DNA of 31,557 nt from Lingula anatina (taxonomy: Eukaryota > Brachiopoda > Lingulata > Lingulida > Lingulidae). The position numbers and the translations under genes were made by a program. Below, one piece after another: positions 18,121 to 30,300 of the stretch. The notes under the pieces are model-generated. The model was not told the origin of the DNA, searched no databases, and saw only the letters and a list, made by a program, of their open reading frames with translations. The first letter of the stretch is position 1. Each line of letters starts with the position of its first letter. Location of the stretch: contig NW_019773561.1 in NCBI RefSeq assembly GCF_001039355.2, positions 15,982 to 47,538 of the forward strand. Direction: 5' to 3'.

Positions 18121-21100
18121 ATGGAGGGTGCTGATTCGGGACAACAACGTCCCACTAAAAAATTAAAATGGACATTTTATCATGTCACCATTTTTATTCT
18201 TACTTTTATGAGGTACGTAGACTGCACTTATGTTTAATTGTTTGCCATAATTTTGATCGGTGCAAGCTGTGGTAGCTGTAAATTTTGTAATGCAAATATC
18301 CAACTTGTTGAACTTTTAAGTGCTTAGTCTGGAATGAAACAGAATTCAAAACAGAGTGCAAAATCAGTTAGTTTATAGTCTCAGTTAATTTCTTAGTTCC
18401 GGCATGACAAAATGTTGGTATTTGTAAAGAATTTCAATATTGTATTCATAATAAATGGACCCTTGGTGTTTTCCAGCTATGCCTTTTTTCATGCCACCAG
18501 GAAGACATTTAGTAATGTGAAGGACAGCCTCACTCAAGTGTGGACACCACAGTGCCACAATGCTACCATCAGAGAAACTAAACCTGATCATGTAGGTCTT
18601 AGACTAAATATATATACATACTATATAAATGCATTGCTTTGATGATTCCTGTAATACTTAAAACAATGTCATGTACATTTTACTTATAATATTATCTCCA
18701 TTTTTAGTCTTGTTATCTCTCAAAAAGAAAGAAAAAACAATCAGTCTTACAATTTGTCATATATACCTAAGAAACCATTGCTGGCCAACAGAACTATTCT
18801 GGTAAAAAATAACCTGAATCAATTTTAAAATCCAGTTCCAGTACACGTTTTTGTCCACCCAATTAAAGCACCATATCTTGTTACTTATGGAATATTTGAT
18901 TACATTTTCAGATCTGGAATGACCACAAAATGTTTGCCAATAAAGATGATGCAGAATATTTCTTGGGAGCTCTTGACACTGCATTTATGGTGGCTTATGC
19001 TGTGGTAGGTAGTTGTTTGTTTTTTATTTATTTATTTGTTTAATGTATTTTTTTTATGGAGCTTGAGTGGAAGATTGTTTTCCATGGTTACTGATATGAT
19101 GAATTGCCTGGTCTTAGATATTTAAGTCCCTTTTTCTTTTGAAATAAGTTATAAAAATTATTCTTGAAAGATTTGTTTCATAATGATATGTGTATTTCTT
19201 GTAGGGACTCTACTTTAGTGGACCACTAGGTGACAGATTAAACATGCGCTATGTACTCTCCTTTGGAATGTGTTCTTCAGCTCTTCTAGTGAGTAACTTC
19301 AGAGTCTTGACTAAAAGGCTCGTCGAATTAATGATTCAATTTGATAGCCATTTAATTATGATAATGTGTAGTTGTACATTTAACAGGTTATTTCACAGTA
19401 TGCTGGGGTAACGCTAACACTCGCCAGTTTAGCCAAATGCTAAAACTGACTTAAATTGGCTAAAGAAAAAGGGCCTGATTTGACTTGTTTTAGCCAAATT
19501 CTAACCATTTTGATAACAAATTGACAAAATGTGGTGATTTGGCTAAGCAAAAAAAAAATTGCTAGTGCTACCCCAGGTATGTCTTTCCTTTGGTTTATTG
19601 AACTTAAAATGGTTGACAGATTTGGACAGACTAGATTCAGATTTACAATATATACTTCTCCATGCAGTTATGAATACTGAACATTTTAAGATAAATACAA
19701 TTTATTATACAGGTATTTCTGTTTGGCACGGTGACAGAATGGGTCCAGTTCTACAACATATACTTCTACATGGCAGTGTGGATACTGAATGGTTTGCTAC
19801 AGTCCAGTGGCTGGCCCACTGTGGTGGCTATCATGGGGAACTGGTTTGGAAAGTCTAGGTGAGTGATTTAGATTAACAGGGGCAGATCCAGAGATATTTT
19901 CTGACAGTCTTCCAAATTATCTTTGTTGACCCATCCTCCATTTTTGACCGTCTTCCGACAGAAAAATTAGGTGACTTTCAATGTAAACTTGAAAAATTAT
20001 CACAGTCTTCCAGAAGACCCAGAAGACGGCCACCATCCACCCCTGATTAACAGTTGAATCAATTACGCATGTGCAGTATTTCAATGAATCAAAGATTCAT
20101 TCCTAGTTCTTGTTTTGAATCATGTCAATTCAATAATATTATATTTTCTTCTTAATGGTATTGATTTCCAGTCGCGGTGTGGTGTTTGGTATCTGGAGTG
20201 CCTGTGCATCAGTTGGAAACATAATTGGGACTCTTCTCAGTGCTGCTGTCCTCCCCTTTGGATATGAGGTGAGTTAATTATAACAGTAATTAAGGAGGGG
20301 AAAGAATTGATTACAAATTCAACTGAATCTAAGTCTTACTAATTTTTTAAAAAACAATTTTGGTGACCCACATTTTTTATTTTATGTGATATATCTTTTC
20401 CTAATGAACCATCTTATCTGATGAATGGAGATGTGTTGTGATGTAATGAATTCTCACCCTTACCCATTTGATTTCTAACTCTCCACTCCCACTCTTTCAG
20501 TATCCATTCCTGGTAACATCTGCTGTTCTATTTGCTGGAGGCGTGGTGGTATTCTTTGGATTGATTCCATCTCCAAGAGAGATAGGGATGCCAGAGGCAG
20601 ATGAGGAGGAGGAGGAGGATAAAACTGGTGCTGGTGTCACAAGTAAGTACTCAATGTAGATGTTTGGCATGTTCACATACAATGTACTGAAATAAGTCAG
20701 ACATAAAATTAACTAATAAACTCTCACTTGGGGTCACTAGGCAACTGACATAAAAAGCAAAGATGACCAAGTTAATCACTATGGTTATTCATTTAAGTTA
20801 GATATTAAGCGAGTTTTCAGATAAACCATCATACTAGCTGGATCGCTCCAACTCTGCAGGAGATCCTCACTAAGTGCAATCACTGTAATCAGCTTAAATG
20901 TCTGGCACGCCTCCTTGAGTACCAGGAAGTAATTAACTAAAAGTTTTACTATCTTTCAGCCCCACTTTTGGTGGATGAAGTGAATGGAGATGGTCCTAAT
21001 ACAGAAGACCACAAGGAGAGGGCTGAGGCTATTGGGTTCATTCAGGCCATTCTGCTGCCAGGGGTCATTCCGGTAGGTTGTGATGACTGCTCATACATAT

Positions 21101-23427
21101 TCGGAACAATCACATCAATTAAATTTCAAACATTTTGTTATATTTCAAGATTTATATAGAAAAAAAAAGAAATGAAATTGAATGTTCTGAATTGAAGTGA
21201 ACTCACTCTACATGATTTTTGTTAGAATTTTAGGAATTTGCATACTAGTTTTGTATTAGAATTTTAGGAATTGTAGATAGATAAAAAATAGGTCATACTA
21301 CAACTTGATAATTGGTTCTGTCACAGGAATCATCTTAACAGGATTAGAATATACAGTTCATATGTAGCTTGGTAGGACTTCAAAACTAAAATTTAACTTT
21401 TAAATGTTCCTTCTTTTAACCAGTATTCCCTATCCTATGCTTGCTTGAAGTTGGTGAACTACTCTTTCTTCTTCTGGCTGCCATTTTACCTGGCAGTCCA
21501 TTTCAATTGGCCGGATACCACAGCAGACGACCTGTCAATCTGGTATGATGTGGGCGGGATTATAGCAGGAATTGTGGGAGGATTGATTTCAGTAAGTATG
21601 TTTCATAAAAAATAGTGTGTCATATATTTTTAATTAAAAAAGGGCAAGTTTTATGAATGAAAAACATTATGATGATATTTAGCATTATATTTGGGAGAGA
21701 TTTAAAAAAAAACAACATAAATAAATTTTATACTTTGATGTTCAAAAGGCGAGAGATGGCAGTGTGTTTGGTTTTTGCCATGGTTAATGAATTTCGTTCA
21801 TTTCAGGATATAATGAAGAAGAGATCACCAGTAGTTGTTTTTATGTTAATACTAGCACTGCCATCTTTGTTCATTTATAGTAGTAAGTATTTCTCAATAC
21901 CAGCTCTCATTTTTTTATGGTCATACTTAATTTATTTTATTAAAGTTTTTTCCAAGTGGTAAAATTGTTTGCGAAATGGTAAGATTCTGCTTTAAGATTA
22001 CTTTAAAAAAAAAGAAACAAATGTACTACTTAACTAAACAGGACTTTTATAAAGTATATTGTGGCTGTTGTAATTCAATTTGATATTTTTTTTCTTTTTT
22101 TAGAATCACCAAAAGATCTGTATTGGAATGGTTTCTTAATGGGCGTGACTGGTTTCTTCATAGGAGGACCTGCAAATTTAATAAGCTCAGCCATATCAGC
22201 AGATTTAGGTAATTAATACATGGTTTGCTGATTGTTTGCAATTTATGATTCTGTTTGTCCAGCTCTGCTTACAATGAAGATACCTTAATATGAATGATTT
22301 TTGTGTAAACTGACCATAGTTTTTCTCTCTTTTTCTTTTGTCCAGGTCGTCAGGGCCCAGTGCAAGGCAACAAGGAGGCCCTAGCAACAGTGGCTGGGAT
22401 TGTAGATGGCACTGGTAGTGTTGGAGCTGCCATTGGACAGGTCTGTAGTATAAGGATGAAACTCTGTTATCATATTACATTTGTTATTGAATAATAAAAT
22501 ACACATAGTGAATCTTAAACCTTTATCTAGCAAAAAAGAAATTTTGTCTGAAAAATTTTATAAACTTTTACCTTAATCACCATGGGATAAGGTATACTGT
22601 TTCCAAAACCACTGACAAAACTAGAAGAGCACTCAGAGAACATAGACTTCTGCCAAGACAAATAATTAACTAATTATTTACCATTAGTTAATTAATGGAC
22701 CATCATCAAAATCTTATCACTGTTTAGGTAGCTCATTTTTGACCCATCTTGAAACTTTCATTTAATTCTGCCGTGATAATTTTTTTGCTAACAGACAGAC
22801 AAACTAATGAAATAAAAAAAAACATAACCTCCTTGCGGGAAGTAGTTGTGATCTATACACCTGTTTGGGAGTTCTGCAATAAATTAAAATTTATAAGTCA
22901 TGCAAGTTATGGAGATAAACACCTGTGATAATGAAATTTGAATTTTAGTGCCTGAAAGTTCATGATTTGAATTTATTGCTTAATTTATAATCAGTGATTC
23001 TTCTTTTTTCAGATTTTGGTTCCTGTAATCCAAGTTCACACCAGCTGGCAGTGGGTGTTTTATTTCTTTATTGTCATGGTAAGTTGATGGGTGGTAAGTT
23101 AAAGGGTAAAATATGAATTTTTTGAAAATAGTTAATTTTGCTCAGTTCAAGATCATTTGCCAATAAAAAGATCCGTAATGTGTCTAAAATGGCTAATTTT
23201 AGTATTTGGTTATATTTCAAACTGCTTGATTTGATTTCTGCAATAAATGGATGCGGCTGTGGGACTATTTTTAATTGTTTTTTTTTTTTTTTTGTTATTT
23301 CATATTCCATCTTCAGACTGCTTTGACGGTTGTCTGCATTTTACCACTATTGAAGAATGAGATTATGAGCATGAGATGTTGTCAGCAACGTAGAGGTGCA
23401 TTAGTAGTTAATGTTAATCCAGATTAA
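18121..23427 (+). CDS. SLC37A3: SLC37A3-like organophosphate/sugar-phosphate transporter
   Basis: Fourteen exons: 18121-18212, 18477-18591, 18912-19004, 19205-19288, 19713-19858, 20172-20268, 20501-20642, 20960-21072, 21424-21591, 21807-21882, 22104-22208, 22346-22440, 23013-23078, 23317-23427. All borders are GT/AG and phases agree, giving 500 residues; human SLC37A3 has 494. It is a major facilitator of the organophosphate:phosphate antiporter family with about 12 membrane segments. Diagnostic pieces: SYAFFHATRKTFSNVK in the first segment, the loop 2-3 motif GDRLNMR, GWPTVVAIMGNWFGK, RGVVFGIWSACASVGN, an acidic central loop (DEEEEEDK), KLVNYSFFFWLPFYL, LSIWYDVGGI, VTGFFIGGPANLISSAISAD and GIVDGTGSVGAAIGQ. 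The match is closest to SLC37A3 rather than to the glucose-6-phosphate transporter SLC37A4; SLC37A1/A2 cannot be wholly excluded. In humans SLC37A3 is lysosomal and works with ATRAID. The tail ends NVNPD with no dilysine ER signal. Introns 4 and 5 contain transposon relics. Confidence 0.93.
19403..19576. mobile_element. 174-bp MITE with 5-bp target-site duplication
   Basis: Ends CTGGGGTA (19403) and TACCCCAG (to 19576) are perfect inverted repeats. The similarity continues as CTGGGGTAACGCTAACA versus CTGGGGTAGCACTAGCA on the opposite strand. The element is flanked by GTATG at 19398-19402 and 19577-19581, a clean 5-bp duplication. Inside are several copies of TAGCCAAAT or its complement. Non-coding; inserted in SLC37A3 intron 4. 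Confidence 0.82.
19877..20045. mobile_element. hAT-like non-autonomous element (solo copy)
   Basis: About 169 bp in SLC37A3 intron 5. The left end CAGGGGCAGATCC and the complement of the right end, CAGGGGTGGATGG, form imperfect inverted repeats. The direct repeat GATTAACAG stands at 19871-19879 and 20045-20053, compatible with the 8-bp duplications made by hAT transposases. The interior carries TTTTCTGACAG, GATGGTCTTCC-type words and CAGAAGACGGCC. Related copies are nested within the composite repeats at 12763-12926 and 25113-25280. The superfamily call is inferred from end sequence and duplication size only. Confidence 0.7.
20831..20917 (+). repeat. Dispersed repeat, copy 2
   Basis: Partner of 11822-11908, same orientation, in SLC37A3 intron 7. 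Family unknown. Confidence 0.7.
22615..22843 (+). repeat. Interspersed repeat with CAGACAGACAAAC / ACATAACCTCCTTG tail
   Basis: Sequence beginning near AGAAGAGCACTCAGAG, with CTTCTGCCAAG, GACCCATCTTGAAACTTTCA, GCTAACAGACAGACAAAC and ending ACATAACCTCCTTGCGGG. I recognise this word order as an interspersed repeat common in marine invertebrate genomes, but I am not sure of its class (LINE 3' end or SINE). It is located in SLC37A3 intron 12. Confidence 0.55.
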
Positions 23428-24660
23428 TATGATATTTACATGAAGACCAAATTCACATTAGCATACTGAAAAAATATCCCATTTCATAAGTGATATCAGA
23501 AAATGAAGATCTGAAATTTCCGAAAAGTATTTTTCAGACATGCAAGATTTTTTTAGGTTTTTGACTTAGTTTAATTTAAGCATTTTATTTAAATTCCAAT
23601 GTTATTAATGTTTCAAGTACAACTTCAACCCACTGGATTGCAGTCTTATCAATTAATTATTTTAAAGAAATTAGAAGTTGATGAATTTTAAAAATGTGAA
23701 CATTGCAATAAGTAAAGGCGGTTTTAAGTCTCATTGATATAAGTTACAGATTTGACTGATAATGTAATACAGACTTTCAGTTATAGATCGGTTTTAACAG
23801 TATTTTTATTTATACATTTTAAATAAGAAAATTAGCTCAGAAAGAAGCTTTTTTTTTCATTTCATAGTTAATTTTAATATCAGGCAGTTCTAAGTATTTA
23901 CTATGCTGACACCTACAGTCATCATGCAATGTAGAAACCTCTTTTGTGTTCTTCATTTTAAAATTTTCTAGTTTATTCAATGGCAATACTGCCAATTAAA
24001 ATTGCTATCAAAATTGCTTACCAAATGTGTTCAGAAGGAACATAGATTTTCTGCATATTAGATTTCTTTTTCACTGTTTTTCAATGTTTTGCACTGAAAG
24101 CTTCTAGTCATCTACATGCACAAAACTTTTTACTTCTACGTATTTATTTATATATATGTTCTTAAATAAATTGATTGTATGGTATGTATATATGTGTGTA
24201 TCAAAAAGGAAATGTTTTTATATACAATGTATTGTATTTTGCTGGGAAATGGTAATATTTCATGATTGAACAAAAGGTGAAAATAAATCAGTTTTATAAT
24301 GTTTATTGCACAATCTTAAACAATCAAATGATCTCAGTAAGTAAAAAGAAAGTGGAGCTGGGGAGCTGTGATGTTTAACCCATGGGAACTCTAATGATCA
24401 GTGAGTCTATTGGCTTGAGCAACAATTTAAAACAATATTTAGACAACCATATAGTTTTAGAATGCCTGATTTGACATATGAAGAAATTCAAATGGAATCT
24501 TGTATAATTTGCTGTTAAAATGAGATAAATTCTCTTTCACAAACAAATCTATGCTTACAGTCACATATCAATGAAATCCTAAATTATATTTTTAAATAAT
24601 AGTCAATTATGCTACATTTAGACCAGGTTTTGTATATTTTTCAAACTGAAAATAAATAAA
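23428..24660 (+). other. SLC37A3 3'UTR region with candidate poly(A) signals
   Basis: Non-coding AT-rich sequence after the SLC37A3 stop. AATAAA hexamers lie at 24165-24170, 24282-24287 and, overlapping, at 24651-24660. Which one is used cannot be decided from sequence. Confidence 0.5.
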
Positions 24661-26014
24661 GCAAAATAATGAGAAACAATGCCCATGACCATCAGGAGGC
24701 CTTAGATCAATAGTTTTTACATTTTGTGTTCAAATTTTTTTTTCTAAAGATCTAAACACTTTACTAAACCTGGAGAGAAAAAACAAGTACTAATAATTAT
24801 CTTCAAAATGTTGCTTTGATTTCAATTTACTTTGGTGTCAAAGTAAATCCTTAATTGTTGAACTTTATTAAAAATAATTTAACAGAATCCATAATGAGAT
24901 ACGAAACTTGCTCCCCTCCCCTTCAGCTCTAGGAATGTCTCAAAAAAGAAAACAAGGCAGCAAAGCTGTCAAATGTACAGACAAAAAACAGAAAATAAAG
25001 ATGCAAAATAGGTCATTTTGTCAATTTTGATGCAATAATAAATAATGCTTATAATAACACAGTCAGTTAACACTGATTTTTGATCATGCACAACAGGTAA
25101 CATGGTCAATAACAGGAGCAGATCCAGAGGTATTTTCTGACATTATTCCAAAGTATCTTTGTTGATCCATCCTCCACTTTTGATGGTCTTCCAACAGAAA
25201 AAAATTGATACCAGTCAATGTAAACTTTAAAATCTGACCGTCATCTGAAAGACCCAGAAGACGGCCTCAATCCACCCCTGCAATAAGATTATAGTTTCTG
25301 GACTATGAGAGTTCAAATTCACATAATGAAAATCCCAATATTTGAAAAATGTTGACAGTGCATAAAATAATATTACATAATGTTTAAAGACATAAAAACC
25401 TATGCAACTGCTTATGTGGAAATACANTAAACAAAATAGTAAATTGTTTGCAGTATTGTGAAATTACCTTGAGCTGTGTTTACTTCTTTTAACAATAAAA
25501 AAGAGTTATCTTTCACGATGACAGCATAGTGTTATGTCATTTAACCTCAAAAGAACATGACACATTAACATTACTACTTGTTAAATAGTTATAAAACATT
25601 TGGAAATACAGCTCAAACGAAATAAATGAAATACCCTATTCTATGAACCAATAATGTTTAACTTATTACTAAAAGGTGGATATGCCCATAAATATTTAAT
25701 TGTTTTTATAAATATGATAATTACTAAAAAATTCTAAAGCCTGTCATATTCCAGTATCTAATTTTTCATAGAGTCTTAGGCTTAAGTCACCCACAATATA
25801 ATACTTTTTGGCATGAGCCCAACAAACTTGTTTCTATTTCAATAATATCTGTTTTCAGATATTACACATAAAAACCTCGTTTTGTAAAGTGGGGTACATA
25901 AGATTTGTTTAAACTTTATGAGTTGCTACATTTCTGTTCTATGTCCCCATTTCTGTATCATCAGTTATGTTTCTGCGTTAGGATCTCATTACTTCACAGA
26001 AACAGGAATCACCA
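24661..26014 (-). other. Convergent spacer between SLC37A3 and Tusc2
   Basis: Contains the second composite repeat (24951-25426) and the Tusc2 3'UTR. On the minus strand an ATTAAA at 25695-25700 is a candidate Tusc2 poly(A) signal, about 315 nt after its stop. No other gene seen. Confidence 0.4.
24951..25426 (+). repeat. Composite interspersed repeat, copy 2 (with nested TIR element)
   Basis: Direct partner of 12601-13071. The nested hAT-like element is at 25113-25280 and is flanked by CAATAA on both sides, a remnant of its target duplication. An ambiguous base (25427) marks its right edge. Confidence 0.88.
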
Positions 26015-26889
26015 TCATCTATCTGTGGTCCACAGAGCCTCACACATCACAACTGGAAAGTCTTTATTAATCCTTGGATGGGGCAAATCCACATAACCCT
26101 AAAATACACAGAAATATATATATTGCTTATATCATAGATATTAGATGAATATCTTTTTTTTACATTTATGAATATCACATAATTCTCATTTTATTTTATC
26201 TGTTATTTGGTAATGAAATGTTGTCTCTCCTTACTTCAACGAGTCAAAATGCCACCTTCCTCACAAAAATCAGATGATAAGAAGGGTAAAATTACCTGAG
26301 GTGTCAAATTTTTTACTCTCTTTTGCATAACCATTTTCTTGCCATTTTTCTCCACTCTGACTTCTTCATAAAATTCATGAGCTAGATCACCATCTTCATC
26401 AAAGAATTGAGACCTATTTTTGTCAAAATAAAAGCTTACATAAAACTTTTGTGTTGAGTGTAAATCCAACAGTCAAGCAACTCCCCATAATCTTTGTTTA
26501 ACGTGGTGCAGTAACTTTAATTAAATAAGAATCATGCCATTATCAATAACTAAATAAAGTTTTGAAAACAAACAACCAAAATTATTTTGTAATTATTTCA
26601 GAAGTCACAATATTTTTACCAATAGTGCTGAATTAAAGTGTGAAAACAAACAATCACAACAATGTCAAATTGCATAGTAATTGTGCTTGAGACAAATGAA
26701 AACATCATATATTGTCACTGGTATATATGAGATTGCACTTCCTCACCCTCTTCTTTTGAAGACAAATGGAGTTGGTCCCGATTTGCAAGGGACAAGATCC
26801 TGCCCTGTTCCCTCAACGGCAGGAGTTCCAAAGAGGTACCTAATTGGAGATAGTAAGTATCCTACTAGTCTAGAAACCATAGTTCCCAT
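26015..26889 (-). CDS. Tusc2: Tusc2 (Fus1) homologue
   Basis: Three exons: 26747-26889, 26296-26413 and 26015-26098, with GT/AG borders and agreeing phases, giving 114 residues; human TUSC2 has 110. TUSC2 is a small N-myristoylated mitochondrial protein linked to calcium handling and tumour suppression. The family block is clear: PFVFKRRGSQFFDEDGDLAH then EFYEEVRVEKNGKK, then KRVKNLTPQGYVDLPHPRI and DFPVVMCE, matching the human block order FVFTRRG...DEDGDLAHEFYEE...NLIPQGIVKLDHPRI...DFPV. The chosen start (26887-26889) gives MGTMVSR, with Gly at position 2 and Ser at position 6, fitting the N-myristoylation consensus known for this family; the next Met (26880) would lose it. The frame is open further upstream without a better start. 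The C-terminus runs about eight residues past the family's usual end (ALWTTDR). Head-to-head with Idh3g. Confidence 0.9.
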
Positions 26890-27363
26890 TTCTTCATGTC
26901 TATTAACTATGATTTTTGTCAGAAGACTCCGAAGATTTGATAAGATATAAAAATCGTCGAAAAATCATCCTTCAGCCATTCGACCTTTACTTTAACTGGT
27001 TCCTAGAAACAACTTTAAAAATCGGTGCAAATTATCCTGTTAAATCATGCATATTTTCAATTACCGTATAATATTATATCATTTAATAATTAATTAAAGT
27101 AATTAATTGCCCAATAAAGCATGATATTTTATTCGTTTTATCAGATCTACATGGATACTATTCTAGGGAACTAAGATTAAAAATCCAAGACAGACTCTTT
27201 TTGTTTATTCATTTGGGATTTTTTAGCTATCTCTAAGTTAAAATCTACAAAATACAATTTTATGTGATTAACACTATGGTAACAAAGCAAAATAAAGAGT
27301 ATTAAGGTAAATTTCTGTCAATAGTGATAAATAGAGCAAGACTGTCTTGGAAGAGTAGCAAAT
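26890..27363. promoter_or_regulatory. Bidirectional promoter region, Tusc2 / Idh3g
   Basis: 474 bp between the start codons of two divergent genes, both encoding mitochondrion-associated proteins. No TATA box is placed convincingly for either gene, and the interval is very AT-rich. A shared regulatory region is inferred from geometry only. Confidence 0.5.
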
Positions 27364-30300
27364 ATGGCATCCGGCGTGGGACGGTCTGCTAGTGTCTTGC
27401 GAGCTTTTGTGAGCAATTTTTCTTTCAGGACGCTTTCAAATGTACGTTTTATCGGATAATTATATCTAATGGTTACTATATATGTTAATTATGAAAACTT
27501 AGTTTGGTTGAATAACGTATTGTGGGAAGGTTTATAAGACGCCTGCATTGGCAAAGTTAGGTATATCAGAAAAATTTTCAAACTGATCAGAAAATTAAAA
27601 TACTTATATCATCTGAAAGGTAATGCAAAAACCGGATGAAATCATTGGGAATTTTTTAAATATTCCTACAAGCAACAAAGATATTGAAGTTTTTTAACTG
27701 CAAAAATCCACCAAAAGTGTCCACACTTCTCAGCTCAAAACCTGTGCCCACTGACCAGCAGTGATCACTCAGGCGCAGCAGAGCACCCTGTGTGTCTTTG
27801 TGTGCTCAGCCTATTGTCTGGCTCACATAGCCTGTGACTAATCAGGGCAGAGCTATTTCCCTGTGGTAATTTTCACATCATGTAATATTGCGGATTAAAT
27901 TAACTATACTTCGCAACCTTCAAATTTCATGATTTTTCTACATAATATAGCAAATTTCATAAACTTTGCTGGATATAAATTTCAAAAAGATGATACCAGC
28001 ACTTACCTGAAATTTTTTAGCATTTTGTAGAGGCAAAACTTAAAACAAGCAGAACCGAAACTTGTCAAAGACTGCAACATGGGAAAATCATGTGACCGGA
28101 TTTTACTCTTTGATTTACAACTTATTTAGTTAATGGCTTGTATTAGTTTTTTTACGCAGCGCTAAAAAAGAAATTTAAAAAAGGGGTTCCATAGGCGAAC
28201 TGTCAGCAGGCCGACTTCAGTTTAACACTTCACTGCCCGTGGATAGTTACGACTGTAGCGCCCCTAGCGGATTGTGATCTACCTAGCAAAGTGTATGCAT
28301 CCCTTGGATCAATGATAACTTGAGTTGAATGTTGATTTGGAGTTGGAATCTACATGTTATAATTTTAAGCACTTTTTAAATTGTAGTGTGCTCATATGAA
28401 TACTATTCCAGGAACACTTTTTGTCTGGACTGCGTTGTGTATCCTGTCTTCACAAAAGAGGTTATTCGACCCCAGTGAGTAATATTTTCTAAGTAGAAAT
28501 AGATAAAAAATATTTTAAACTGTATCATGTATGATGAATGAGATAGACTATACTCGTTAATATTTGCACTTTCATTGTCATATCTTTTCAGTTATGTGTA
28601 CATTTCTTGGATTGTTCATTTATTTACCATTATTCATTTATGCATTCAAATTTATTTTACTAACAGTTCTTTTTTTTTTTAATTAATCAGTCAGTTTGTT
28701 TTTGTGTTAATTACTTTATTCGTCCACATAGATTCCATTTTAGTTACAGATTCCATTGCATTATGTTAAAGGTGAATTGATATATTTTCATATTTCTACA
28801 TGTTAATTCTCAGGCCCCCACTGTGAGAGCTCAGTATGGAGGGAGGCATACTGTCACACTGATGGCAGGAGATGGAGTGGGTCCGGAACTCATGGGACAT
28901 GTTAAGCAAGTTTTCAGGTAATATTATGTAGAGATTTGGGATAAGTAGCGGACTCAACCCGGTCTCAAACCCCCGACACTTGCTCTTCATGCGACTGCTC
29001 TACCAACTGAGTGGGTCCACCCACCCAGCTACTATACTTACATCTGAGACCTTTTTACCTTCTAGCTAACACAAGTTCAAATGGAATCTTTAATACATGA
29101 TATACTCTCAATTAGAACATAGTTCCTAAGGAACTATATTATAGGAAAATATTACATAGTATGAGAGGAGGTTCATCTCAAGTCCTATTTGCATACATGG
29201 CATACTGTACTGAATAGGGCATTTTATCTAATCAGTCAGAGGCCTGGAGTTCTTCAGTATATATAATTTTATATAGACTTGACTATTGTTCAGCCATCCT
29301 CATCATTACATATTACTCTGAAAGAAGTGATACTGTTTTAGTATCCCAGTAGTATGGCTATTTGTAACTGGGTCTCTCAAACTCTGAAGATACTGAGTGC
29401 AATATTTTTTATTCGAATATTTCTGACAAATTTTTACAGGTATGCAGGTGTCCCTGTGGACTTTGAAGAGATTCGCTTGGACCGAGAGCACAACGATTCA
29501 GAAGCCTTCAGACAAGCTTTGCTGGCAGTGAAGAGAAATGGTACAGCCCTGAAGGGGAGCGTAGAGACAGGAATAGATTCTCCAACTGGTTCACTAAATG
29601 CACAGTTGAGGTATTGTTATACTAGTGTTGTTAAGCTGTCACACCTTACACACTTACCTCAATTGGTGTAAAGTTTAGGTAAATTAATGTTGGAACAATG
29701 TTCAGGTTCATATATTTTTTATCTCCAGGTCTTGACTAAAACACTGAAAAAGATTTTTTTTAAAAATATTTTCCATCACTCTGCTTAAATGTTTGCTGGT
29801 CTAATACTGATACAGATAATCCTTATTATGAAGAAAACACAATATAACAATGCACTATATATTTTTTCTCCAGGACAGAGCTGGATCTGTTTGCCAGTGT
29901 GATCAAAGTTCAGTCCATCCCAGGTGTACAGACTAGGCATGACAACATTGATGTGGTGATTATCAGAGAAAACACAGAGGGAGAATACTCTAACCTGGAA
30001 CATGAGGTAATAACGGACTCTGTGTAAAGACTTTAATTACCTTACCACATGTCTTTGTGCAGTCATTTAGCCATTTTTACATCATGTCAACAGATATATT
30101 GATGTGGTTCTATCTACAGTCATTTACTGTTGCTACCCTGAAGTATTTGGCAAAGTGTAACTGATTGCATGATGATAAGATTGGTTTTCCTTTGCTATTA
30201 CAATATTATTACAATACATTATTTATGTTTAGAATGTCCCTGGAGTAGTTGAGAGCCTGAAGATCATCACAGCTGCCAAGTCCACCAGAATTGCCAGATA

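Noticed and set aside
18385-18984. Minus-strand frames at 18385-18591 and 18757-18984
   Set aside because: Antisense shadows of SLC37A3 exons 2 and 3.
20497-20682. Minus-strand frame with a Ser run
   Set aside because: Antisense of the acidic Glu run of SLC37A3 exon 7.
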